Assembly (NCBI GenBank): GCA_902702965.1
Contig: CACRXP010000726.1
Coordinates: 97,522 to 161,521 of the forward strand
Direction of reading: 5' to 3'
Length of the DNA: 64,000 bases
From: Spirometra erinaceieuropaei
Lineage: Eukaryota > Platyhelminthes > Cestoda > Diphyllobothriidea > Diphyllobothriidae
Below, piece after piece: positions 42,990 through 53,850 of the stretch (positions are counted from its first letter, which is position 1; every line of letters begins with the position of its first letter). The position numbers were made by a program, and so were the translations under genes. The notes beneath the pieces were generated by a model, which made no database searches, was not told where the DNA came from, and worked only from the letters and a program-made list of their open reading frames with translations.

Positions 42990-43045
42990 TTGGCACCAGA
43001 GATGGATTCGAGTGAGAAGCTGAAACCTTAGGCTAGTAAAGCCTT
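42990..43045 (+). mobile_element. Relic of a Penelope-type hammerhead end
   Basis: GATGGATTCGAGTGAGAAGC then TGAAACCTTAGGC resembles the stem II-GAAA-stem I part of the PLE-1 hammerhead (GATGGGTTCGAGTGAGAATC, CGAAA, AGGC). The CTGATGA core is degraded (CAGAGATGG). Probably a short, decayed element end. Confidence 0.45.
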
Positions 43046-43304
43046 TCTTCTAGCGATCCTGCCTCCTTTTTCGTGACTTTACTTTGGAACTTGCTCCTTC
43101 GCTTTACTAGCAGAGCTACCTGAACTATATCCACGCTGAAATGTTGCACCGAATTTATTGGGAGTCTCATTTGAAGAATTCATTCGTGTAAAGTATTCTT
43201 ATTTTACTCCAAAAAATTCCAGCGTGATATACTCTCTTCTTTCGGAAATAAATTTACTTGATACCATCTATGCGTATGCAACCTTTCTGCAGTCCACGGT
43301 GCGG

Positions 43305-43550
43305 TAAATAAATAAATAAATTTTAGTAAAGATCCGTCGGGATATGTATTAGTGTAGGAAATACGGACAGACACTGGTGAAACCATAGCGCATACGATAT
43401 TCTGAAAACGGGGACATACGGCCAGGTTGATTTTTCTATGAGGGTTAAAATGACAGCTTCCAGCTGGGAATTAGCCAGCGAAACGATTATAAAAACGCAG
43501 TAAACCACAAAGTAACTCTTTTTTCTATTGTCTTCGGACACTGTCTTCCT
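43305..43550 (-). mobile_element. LINE family I 3'-end fragment
   Basis: On the minus strand it ends GACGGATCTTTACTAAAATT followed by a (TTTA)n tail, the same terminus as at 21509 and 23890. The body further right shows no clear coding remains. Confidence 0.6.
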
Positions 43551-44550
43551 ACGTTTTCTTTTTCGTTCAAGCGGGCTGTTGCAAGTATCCTTGCTATAAA
43601 TAGACGCATATATGTCAGTGGTTTAAATTTCTGGATGTAACGATCCGCCTTCAAGCCTGTAGAAATCAGAGCATCAGGTTTCCCACTTAGTGATCGTATG
43701 AGTTTGGTATTTGCATGCTTGGCTACGGAACTCTCAGCAGGAAACTGAAAGTGTAGGCTGCAGCGCCATGGCGTCTATTAGGGGAAAGCGCGACATGACG
43801 CACCATGTTAAACGATGGAAAGCAGACGAATTACTCCATTTGGTAAACGATGTTGACTAGAGACGTGCGAAAGCAAACACATGAAAAAACGGAAAGATCT
43901 TAAACCGTTCATAAAATAACTCACATAGATCCAGAATATTCGCAGACGTATCCGAGTGATTAGTTGTCATTTTGTCTTGAGGAACTCAAGATATTTGACT
44001 TAAAAATGCGGATAATGAAAAAGTGCTAAAAATGTGCAAAACATAACAGCAATTATTTCCTTGTTTGAATACTGAAGTAATCAAACGAAATGCATGTGCA
44101 TTTGAAGTTTCCACGCCATTTGAACGCGATCTATATTACAATCAGCGGGAGTCTCGGTGCCCCTGTACCTCCAGTTTTGTGCATGCCCTAACGGCACTTG
44201 TCCCTGCTGATCCCTCCCAAATGACTGGTCCAACGACTGGGGTACAATCAGGTAGCTGAGGTCATCTCTGTATCACGCAAACAAGTAACCGGAAGTAGTT
44301 TGCTTGCATGAACCTTTATGTAGCTCGTACCATCTATCTCCATACGGCAAGACATGCACAGAATTATATGTCGATTTTCCCAAATAATAAAAAATAACCT
44401 TCCTCTTGGACTGGATCATGTTAACTAGCCTATTGTTAGAGTGCCCGAATTGTCAGTCATTAAAAATGCAAAGATTCAGGCTACCTACTCCTCGATGCAC
44501 AATTTTAAATGATGTAGACAACACTAAATGCCCCCAGCACTTGCTCTGAG
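43551..44550. other. Unassigned sequence
   Basis: No gene, RNA or repeat could be supported in this kilobase. Confidence 0.35.
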
Positions 44551-44554
44551 AAGC

Positions 44555-47500
44555 CAGTTTGAGTCAGTTTATTAGGAGAGTAAAACCTTCGCTCTTTAAC
44601 TCCCTATTTTTATCCAAAGCAGCAATTGAATCAATCGATACATTAATAATTTTATCAATTCAGAAGTTATCGGTATGTATAAGCCAGGCGCAAGCTGCCG
44701 CCACCAGCATATTCGTGATTATGTGCACACTCGTTTCTCAGCGGATGAACGTCTTGTTTACATCCAAACGCTCTAACAGTTTCTGAAAGGACCACCGCGT
44801 CAGGGAGTCCGTTCCATGCTCCAATGACCCTCCCTGAGAAGGCGTTCAGCCTGACTTCTGTATGGGCCAGCTCTCTCTGCACTTTAAAGGAATGACCACG
44901 CAGACGGCCCGTCCCAGCCAATTCTGAGAATTCGTCGAAGTCTATGGCACACTCACGGCCTCTGACAATCCTGTAGGTTTGAAAGAGATCGCCACGCAGT
45001 TGCCTGTAATTTAGAGGAAACAGATTTAGTTCGCTCAGCCTGGTTTCGTAAGGCAGATGATGAAGATTCTTGACCATCTTCGTAGCCATCGGCTGTACTC
45101 TTTCCAGTCGTTGATAATCTTTCTTCAATCACGGTCGCCAGACCTGGACTGTACACTCTAAGCGAGACCGAACGAACGTCCTGTAGGTTTTTCCGAACAC
45201 CTCCTTGTCTATCTGCACGAATCCTCGCCTCAGTACAAATAACAGCCACATCGCGTATTTGGCTGCCTTTTGACACTGTCACGATGATTTAAGGGAGGAG
45301 GTCATTAGGACGCCTAGATCTTTCTGTCCCATAACATTTGAAATGGGCTGCCCGTCAAGGACGTATTGAAAGGACTCGTCCTCCTTACTGGCCCTTTCGA
45401 GGTGGGGTCTCAGGACCCCACATTTTTCCACATAAAAATTGAGGAATCAACGAGCTGACCCACTCCTAAGGCGGTTAAGACTGTCTTGAAGCGCGTAGCT
45501 ATCTGCTTCAGATCTGATGGCTCTCCACAAATTAACATCGTCAACGAGCATAATGGCGTTGCATCCCAGGTCGTCGACGCAGTCGGTAATGAAAACTAAA
45601 ATGGCAACAACCATATGACTGAACCCTGGGGGACATCACTTAGAATGAGGGTAGTAATTAACCTCGAGGCCTCAACGCGCACTGTTTGTGATCTCCTGTA
45701 AAAAATCTGTTAGCCATGTCAACAGCTGCCCTCTTATCCAGTGCGAGGGTCCACTGCTCCATCGAGAGCAATAAACTGAAAAGGCACGAGTGGTTCTGTC
45801 TCATGCCGTGCTGCGGCGCTGAGAGTGGGTGGTTCTGCTCCAGGAACTTTATTGTTGCTTCCTTAACTATGGCTTCCATTTTTTTACAGCAGATGCAGGT
45901 GAGACCAACAGGTTGGTGATTTTTAACATTAGCACGAGCCCCACCCTTGTATTTCAGAAAGATATTTGCTGTCTTCCATTCGGACGGCAGCTTCCCTTAT
46001 TCGAATGACGAACAGAAGATGTGTTCTAGTGGTTTAGAGAGTTTATTTGTCAATTCTTGCAAAAAAAATTAGCCGGTATATTGTCTGAATCCGCGAATTG
46101 GCTTCTTTATGATACTGGAGCTATCTTTCCACAATAGATGTCGGGAAGTGTGGATTCAAACACGAGACCGAAGGTCGCAACAACAGTGCTGACAGTATGA
46201 TTCCGGAACTCCGTTTGCCTAGTGAATACCCGGGCAAAGAACCGCCCCAAGTGCTCGGCTTTCGCGCCGTTTGAACGACTTCTTCACTATTATCATCCCG
46301 CGGTATTGCTATTGGGTTGCTGTTTCTCGGTCAACTATAAATATGGCGGAATAGAATCTTGGGCTTTTGCCCAGTCTGTCGGATGGTTCTAGATTCATAG
46401 TCCGTCCTTGCCTGAGGGATGTAGTTTTTGATCGTTGTTGGTTGACAACCAAATTCCTGGAGGTGTTCTGGTGACCCATTTTCCATCTTCCATCCTTAAC
46501 CTTTCTCCCTTAGCTCTTTATTGAAATCTCTAGTCAGCCAGCTAAATTAGCTAGCCGTTTTTGTGCCTTCACCGGACAACATCACCGAATAAGATCCAAT
46601 GAGGTCGTCTTAGACGATCTTCAGTCATCCTCTGGATCCCCCTTGAGTAAAAATCTCCATCCGCGGACATCGATTCGTCCTTCATCAAGTTAAAGTGTTC
46701 CTTCAGTATATTATGTTGGCTTTCTGCCCTCTTCTGGTGTTGAGAGAAAAGCGAGTAACCCCACAATAGCTTAGTATGGCCACTTTTTCCTGGAGATGCA
46801 CTGAAATACACTTTATCAATGTCCGGGAAGTCCCTCGTAGGAACTAGGTCCAAGTAATTGGCTCTCTGTTTCCTCCTAAATACAATTGGCGCGTTTAAAT
46901 GCTTTGCCAGGGGGAGGTCGAGTGCGAGGTCCATTAGCTAAGAACTGAAGGAGGCTGGCGTACCGTTTAATTCTAAACTTTCACACTCTATTTCAAGGGC
47001 GTTGAAATTTTCAGCACTAAAAAACTCTTAGTGTCTAGCTACCTCCCTGGCAAAAAATAGAAACGACCCGCCAGCTGCATCGGAATGTTTGGTGGTCTGT
47101 AAACCGTCAGGAATCCTGGGTTTTGTACGCTGCTCTTCTTCATCCTTACCCAGGCGAATTGGTATTCAAGGGAGGGGGTGTAGGCTCGTTCAACTGCCGA
47201 GATTCCCATCCTTACTTATATGACTACCCTGCCGCCCTGTCTATTTTGACGGTCTCTGTGAAAAAGCTGGTAACCATTTGTAGAAATCTCGGCGTCCGCG
47301 ATTTCGACATTGGGCCAAATTTCCGTTCTGCCAATGACATCGGGGTGTCGTTCTGAAACTAGCGCTTTGATTTAGTTGATGTTCAAAACGAAACTTTAAG
47401 CATTGGCATACAACAATCTCAATTTGGTCTGAGAAACTCGGCCTGTCCGTTTCGTGAGATTGGGTGCAAAAGCCTGTCGGTGCTGATAGAGATGGACTGG

Positions 47501-49030
47501 TGTCCGTCACGCTGAAGATGTTAGGGTGATAAGCTTTCTCCAGAGGAATAAACCCTGAACATGTATGATTTTCACGTTCAGTATTCTAGGATTTTTCTCT
47601 CCCAGGCTCGACCCCTGAGGAATTCCGCACTGAGCCCTCTCCATTTCTCTCTTTGCAGGTGAAAGGTCCCGCTGACGAAAACTGTTCTGTGTGCACCTTA
47701 GAATGCGAATTTCCTGTCCAACAGTCGCTGTGCTTGTTTCTTATTCTGAAGGAGAATTTTCAGCGGTCTCGCTCAGTCTGAGTTATCGCTTGAGTCTTTA
47801 TTGGGCTCATCCTGAAAGACCTTAATATAGTGACTTTATCCTCCTCTTTTGAGAGAGGTTCGAGGCACTGATGGAACTCTTCCATATCATTATTTTTAGC
47901 TTTGCAGCCGCCAAACTAATCACTTACGGCGGAAAAAACGGGCCGAAAACTGACTGAAACCAGGGCCCCAGATGAGAGCTCAGTCAGTTGATTTATCGTT
48001 CTGGCGCCGGCGTACAGAGCTTTGTGGAGTCAACTCCAGTCCTACGCCATCATTCGACGATTGGCTAACACGCCCTCTAACTATCGCTCTTTTGTTGCTA
48101 CTATTATCTCTGACGATGGACTTCTGCGCGACTTCGACATCTCAGAACAATTAACAGAATATTCCGGAGAGTGACTACCCTTCTTCTTCTCCTTCCTCTT
48201 CCTCCTCCTCTTCTTGTTCTTCCACTCCTTCACTTATGACGTATTCTCTTCTTTGGGGTGTCGAACGCAGACTCGGACATTCTCTTGTGCCAGTGCGTTT
48301 ACGGCGATCAAATCGAGGGCCTTATGGTTTATTCGTACGTGTAGATACTTCATTACGGATATCCCGGTTATCGCCTTCTTCTGATTGAGGAATGCTTTAA
48401 GTGTCACAGCTAATGCATGGTTCTGAGCTTACTAAGGTTTCTTGGTCATTTGTTGGAATCGACAGTACGGTTTTTGCTTGCAGCGTACTTAACTTCTATT
48501 CCATAACCTGGTCTTCTTTTTCTTAACGGGATGCTCTGATACATTTTTGTTCCCTGAGATTCCTTTTGGTCACCTTTTTCTCCCAGTAAACAATGATTCG
48601 CAATGGCACCGAGCTCCATAGATGTACCCTTTTCTTTCTCCTCGGTAGACATAACGCACGTTCTTCCTTTTTTCTGAACCTCGGATATCAGCGATTTCCT
48701 CTCTTTTTGGTAAATATTGAGAGAGATTTCCCAATATATTCATCCCCCATTTAGGCCCTACATCTCCTCCATTTTCAAAAATCTTTGAAGGAGTCCGAAG
48801 CGCGTCGTATAGGCTTTGACTTCACATTCTTCGTACATACCATTTATTAAACTTCTCGCCCGTTTGACAGAGGGTGACGTGATAGAAAAAGGCGTGGGGT
48901 TGCAATCATTGTTACTACGACTAATGTCCAGTTTTCCATTTATCTTAGCCCGCAGGCTGCGCTCCAATATCCTTATGGTTACCTCATTGGTCTCTCCTAG
49001 GCGCGGCCGTTATTAAATTCTGAGTTTATG
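44555..49030 (-). mobile_element. CR1-like LINE copy C, near full length, degenerate
   Basis: A minus-strand element. The 3' end at 44555 reads AATAAACTGACTCAAACTGG. C terminus (44667-45128): RVQPMATKMVKNLHHLPYET, LFPLNYRQLRGDLFQTYRIV. RT (about 45300-46100): FLEQNHPLSAPQHGMRQNHS and the KAAVDMA region. Endonuclease (about 46569-47460): EIWPNVEIADAEIS, YQLFHRDRQNRQGG, LTVYRPPNIP, SGHTKLLWGYSLF. End of ORF1 at about 47650-47900 (EEDKVTILRSFRM, ARPLKILLQNKKQAQRLLDR). Coherent but unrecognised coding stretches at 48446-48652 and 48758-49020 (ERSLRAKINGKLDISRSNND) are in the right place for the ORF1 N terminus. Stops and shifts throughout. Confidence 0.82.
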
Positions 49031-49429
49031 TGGGATTCTTATACTTTGTCCTTAAGGCGCTTTTCGACTCGCATTATTAATTGAAGGAATGTGGAACGTC
49101 CACAATGGTATGATAGCGGAACGACTCAGCCGTTCGTAAATCTAAAGGTGTCTGTCGAGCTGTTGACGTAGAAGCGGACAGAAGGGGATATGTTCTCTCT
49201 GTTGAAATCCACTTGTAATTTGTGAAAATAAGATTACTGATGGTTAAAATCCGATTCTTACTAACGGCAGGCTGTAATAACGGTCAGAGGACTGGTATTT
49301 CAAAAAAAGTGAATCCCTGGGATGCCGAAATTTTAAACCAAATCTCCAAACGCGCGTCTTCGAGGGCATCAAGAGTTAAGCTCGATATTTCATTGCCCTT
49401 GTTTACTCTGGTGCACAAATAAGTCAAGG

Positions 49430-50960
49430 TCACTTTTAAAGCTTTCCATCGGTGGTGACATGCCAAGGTCTGGGGGAGAGCACTCCACGATTTAACTACT
49501 CTGAAAAAAGCGCAGTTTTAATGAGTGACCTTGGAGATTGGTCGTGGTAGCGAATTCAGTAATGCCCTCGTAGGCCAGGTCGCAATCCAATTCCTTCACA
49601 AAGCAGACTTCCTGCAAATGATCGTAACACTGTTGTCTGTAACTTAAGAGAAAGAGGTTCAGGTTTCTCAGGCTGGTTGCATAAGGAAAGGAGCTCTGAC
49701 TTCTAACGATTTTCGTGGCCCTCCTTTTGGCCCACGCCCATGGTCACCAGGCTTGTATGCCGTATTCCAAATGCATCCTGGTGAATGTTCCAAAAACCAT
49801 AGAGGAGTGGTTTTCGTCAAAATCTATAAATGTTCACTTGATAACGTACAGTACGAAAAATGCGCTTTATGTCACTATCGAGCAATGAGGGGATGGTTTG
49901 AAGGAGATCGCTGTCAGCAAACTGAGGTCTCTTCAGGTGCCCGCTATCGAAACCATCTAAAAGTACTTTCTTGTGCTGGCATATCTGGCTGGGCTGCCTA
50001 AGCGAAGTACGGTACACTTGCCGATGTTGAACAGCATGAGCTAACGAACTGACTGCTCCTCCAACTGAATTAGGCTCGTGTTCAGTACATCTTCATAGGC
50101 AGTGCCCCAGATTACACTCCGTATTTTCATGTCATCTGCAAACATTGGTACTTTTAAGTTCAAATCTTTTGCGCAGTTGTCACTCATTAGAAAAATTGGA
50201 TCTCTAAGCACCATTGTTGACCCCACCAGATCTAATTTTTCTTGATCGGTGCACGCAACCTAGTGTGATCCACAGGTTTTTTTATGACCCATTTGAGGAA
50301 GTTGCCTTTGATCACTATTCTTCTCAGCTAGTACAATAGTTACCGGTGTGGCACAGTATCAAAGGCCTTTTTAAAGCCAATGAGAACGATATGAACCGTG
50401 TGAGTGTCTTCAAATGCTCGAGTCCAACTCTGGACAGATTACAATAAATTTACCAATAAATTTTGCTATAGATTTACCTTCTTGACGGCCGAATGTCTGC
50501 TGCCAGCAGTTTTTTTCTCCTGAACCCTCCAAACCATAAAAACCACCATCAACTATATTTTTATTCCTTTACGTTAGGAGTTTTTTTCACTGCTGGTCGG
50601 ATTTGTGTTTAACGCTGCCCTTGACAACACCTGTAAACTGGCATTGAATAAAAATTATCATCATCGACTCTTTCCTTTCAGAATCCGTACTGGCAGTTCG
50701 ATTGCAAGTTGTGGACTTCTAGGAATTGTACCAGTACGCTCTTTACAATCCTCTCCATAACTTCCCCGAGAATGCGAGTCACGTTTATCCGCCTGCGGTT
50801 TTTCGCCGACGCCCTGCTGCCCCATTCGTGTAGGGAAGTTATATGCGCCTGCTTTCAATCGACAGGAAGTGTTCCGGTGTCAAATGACGTTTGACGCAGT
50901 GAATGGCTCCACCGTTACTCAAGCTAATTTATCTTTCAGAGACCATGCGCAATCCTGAGA
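49430..50960 (-). mobile_element. CR1-like LINE copy D, fragment
   Basis: Minus-strand coding remains in order from 50960 down: SFDTGTLPVD, KQAHITSLHEWGSRASAKNR, RILGEVMERIVKSVLVQFLE, QYGF; RHSAVKKVNL, VQSWTRAFEDTHTVHIVLIG, FKKAFDTVPH (first RT Asp); VPMFADDMKIRSVIWGTAYE (catalytic pair); then MHLEYGIQAW, RRATKIVRSQSSFPYATSL, and FKSDLDLFVHQSK. A family K LINE tail interrupts it at 50497-50665. Multiple stops; inactive. Confidence 0.82.
50497..50665 (+). mobile_element. Family K LINE tail nested in CR1 copy D
   Basis: A plus-strand 3' UTR piece (CAGCAGTTTTTTTCTCCTGA...ACTGGCATTGAATAAAAATT) homologous to 8390-8545 and 53220-53385. It separates QYGF from RHSAVKK of the CR1 RT. The tail is ATCATCATC-like. 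Confidence 0.75.
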
Positions 50961-51329
50961 CGCCTTCAGAGTTTCAGTTTGGGTTCAGATTTTTCACTTT
51001 TGTAAAGAAAAGGCAAACAAACCCCTTCATACATAAGGAACGTTGAGAAGAAGATTTTTTAAAGAAGTGAGCGTGACAAGGGCGTAGCTGTCTGTCGAAC
51101 TTCAAATACCTGTTAATGTATGCGTGATGCGTCGGAAATAGTGAGCGTATAAAATATGTATTTCCGAGGCGTAAGTGAACGCTTAAGCATCTATGGGATT
51201 GTGCTAGACGATGCTTGGTTTTTCACCGAGCTCTCCTTTTTACCGAAGCAACTGTAAAATATTATCAGCGAAAAAAGGGTGAGTTGTATATTTGGTGGCG
51301 GGTAAATTTCGCCGGTGACGACATAAGGA

Positions 51330-51800
51330 GATAAATAGGTTGGGTTCTGATGGCATGGTAGTACCTACGACTGTGCCGGTCAGGGTTCCTGATCAAAATG
51401 TCTGCGGATGGAGCCATGGTCACATTCTCAAGCAGAGTATTCTATGTTTTAATCCCTCTGTTGATGAATACTAAACTCCTGGCATTTAGTCTTGTCCCCA
51501 ATGCAGGTAGTTTAAGTGGACGTCCCCTCAAGTTCTTTATAGTAACTAGTTCGACAAAGTCCACGGATGCAAGACAACATTCCTGACTTCCCAACGTGTG
51601 GAGCGCTTTTATCTAGTCGCCTTGTAGCTGGCAGTAACCCTAAAGAAACAGGGCGAGATTGCGCAGTTATCCTTGGCCTCGGACTAGTTTGGTTGCGCAT
51701 AGTTGGACTTTTTCAGGAGGGCTGCGACCTTTACAGTCCAAGGTCTCTAGGCTTGAACGACGCATTGTAGCCTTGGAAATATAAACAATCCGAAGACCTT
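51330..51800 (-). mobile_element. CR1-like LINE copy F, C-terminal fragment
   Basis: The minus strand reads RRSSLETLDCKGRSPPEKVQ, CATKLVRGQG, QECCLASVDFVELVTIKNLR, GRPLKLPALGTRLNARSLVF and NRGIKTQNTLLENVTMAPSA: the C-terminal RT region, with stops. Confidence 0.75.
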
Positions 51801-52370
51801 GTCGTCAAACCTTGCAAAGTTCGCTTGATGAGATATAAGCCTGATATTGTGGAATTCGTTACTTTAATGAGGACGTGATTCACATTCATAGATCCTTCTG
51901 AACACCTACTTGTCTTCTTTGCTAGTCTTCCTTTGTTTTAATATGTAGGTCATCCATCTTTACCCGAAGTTACGCCTCGTCGAAATAAAGTGAGAAATTA
52001 GTTAAGAAGTGCAATTAACATTCCTTTCCGTGTATTACAATATTAGCGACATCTTCCTCCATTGCGCCTCGTCGTAAATCGCGATTAGGAGCTCAACGAA
52101 GTATCTTGCTCCCCTGAATGTCGACTTCGGTATGCTTCCGAAATCAGTCTGTCGCCAGCGAAGTCATCGGAAATCAGCAGAAAACGTAGACCTATTGACA
52201 ATCTATCTGCAAAGGCTAAGTCGTCCTTTGCTTCAAACTGACATTTGATGTTGAACTTCCTTCGGTGCTCAGCAAATTATCCACTTGCCAACGCAACAAA
52301 TTAACGCAGTCTTGTAGAGATCTTTCTAGCATGGGAAAGGCGTATGTCTACGACCCTACTACATGTGACA
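51801..52370. other. Unassigned sequence
   Basis: Between CR1 copy F and the tRNA-like element nothing could be supported on either strand. Confidence 0.35.
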
Positions 52371-52374
52371 TGAG

Positions 52375-52470
52375 GTTGCCGCCGCGGGAAGGATTTGAAC
52401 CACGGACCTTTCGAACGGGGCCCAGCGCTTCTAACCGTTAGGCAACGTTCGGACAGCCGGCGAACAAAAC
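52375..52470 (-). mobile_element. tRNA-derived SINE head, second family
   Basis: The minus strand carries an A box (TGCCTAACGGTTAGAAGCGC) and about 30 nt on a good B box (GGTTCAAATCC), in a cloverleaf-like layout. No matching body repeat elsewhere in the window, so the length is uncertain. The sequence differs from the 29445 SINE and the 32 kb palindrome. Confidence 0.6.
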
Positions 52471-53040
52471 GATAGATACCTGGCAAATAACCATCTGCCC
52501 TCAATTGTTAACCGTTTTCTATTTCCTGTAAAAAAATTTAGCGGAAATATTTAACTCGCTCTCAACTAAGCGCGACGGACCACCGACCACCAATTCGGAA
52601 GAACGCTGTGAACTACTGAAATCAGTCAAAAATAGGTTGAGCAATGAAATGTTGGCACGCCGTGATGAATACCGAGAACCTATCACGAGAGTTTTGCGAT
52701 CAGAAGTAAGTAGAAATAGCATCACTCCTCAAGCATAGCAAAATCCAACACCCAGAACACTATATTAGACACTGGTTTTGAACCAAAACAAACGGCAAAT
52801 CTCTGAGGCCATCGATAAAAATTCAAGACAAATTACGCCAAATTTAAAGTAGGGGCCAAATTTTCTTTCGCCGGATGATTGAGAAATTGAACAAGCTACC
52901 TAATTGCAATTTGGAACAAATAAAGCAGAATTGCAATAATTCTGTAAAATTACCTTTTGTTTAAGAGAGCTATTGCTCATTTTTTTGCAAGCAGAGAATC
53001 TCCAACATATTTTGGGTGCGATTTTCACCGATCTGATCTA
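52471..53040. other. Unassigned AT-rich sequence
   Basis: No feature could be supported. Confidence 0.35.
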
Positions 53041-53044
53041 CTGT

Positions 53045-53385
53045 AGTGATGAAGTTCGTGATCTCTGATCCCTCTGGCCCGTCTCACCTCGGACAATTTC
53101 TTCAGCCGCCAGCGAACAACGGTTCCTCAATACTTCTGTTTGGTCCAGTGCCACTTTCTTGTGAAGATTTGGAGATTGAATTATCCGATGCAGCGTTACC
53201 TTCCCCTTTCTGGACTGACGTCATTTTATGGCAGCAGTTTTTCCCCTGAACCATCCAAACTACACAAACACCATCCTCAGTATTTAATCATAAAGTTTTT
53301 TCACTGTTAGCCCGATTTTTGCTTTATCTTTATTTGACAGGTCCTGTTAACTGGCATTAAATGCACGTATTACTACTAATTCCTC
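53045..53385 (+). mobile_element. Family K LINE 3' UTR copy
   Basis: Homologous to 8205-8545 through the full 340 bp: GATCTCTGATC near the start, GCAGCAGTTTTTCCCC in the middle, ACTGGCATTAAATGCACG and ATT/ACT repeats at the end. No coding remains. Confidence 0.75.
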
Positions 53386-53389
53386 TGTT

Positions 53390-53590
53390 CTGGCGTAAGA
53401 GGTTCAGACATTTAAACAAAGACCTGGTAGCACTTTGCACGACAACCATAGACCTACTTGACAAGAAGTGACATGATGTACTCTTATGGGTAGGTAACCA
53501 CATACATGTTTTTCCGGCCTATTTCTGTAAATAGGTCTTTCCAAGGCTCTGCCAATCTCCCTTATATATACCGAATTATGAAAGAATAGG
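53390..53590 (+). mobile_element. Family J LINE 3' end
   Basis: The 3' UTR (TCTTTCCAAGGCTCTGCC, CTTATATATACCGAATTAT) matches 7409-7500. A few C-terminal codons (VQTFKQRPG) precede it. Confidence 0.55.
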
Positions 53591-53599
53591 CGAGCTCGG

Positions 53600-53850
53600 G
53601 AACCATAGTTTCACTGTCGTGTGTGGTTCAGATAGTAAATCCTCCGATCTAAAATGGTGGTTCTGCCGATCCTCAGAGTCTTGCACTTGTTAACATTGAA
53701 TCGGTGGAGCCAGTGATTTGACCAACGCTCGAGTCGATGCAAGTTGGCCGATAGATGTGCTTCAACATAATCTTTGTGAATGAGGTCCCGAAGCTTTATT
53801 TCGTCGGCAGACATGACGGTGTCCCAGTCCAACAAGTTTGAACTTATAGA
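53600..53850 (-). mobile_element. CR1-like LINE copy E, RT fragment
   Basis: The minus strand reads LDWDTVMSADEIKLRDLIHK (degraded FADD box), LHRLERWSNHWLHRFNVNKC and LRIGRTTILDRRIYYLNHT. Both ends are cut; it is only about 75 codons of RT. Confidence 0.75.

Noticed and set aside
48180..48235. CTT/CTC-rich tract as a regulatory element
   Set aside because: A simple pyrimidine-rich run within LINE remains; no further evidence.
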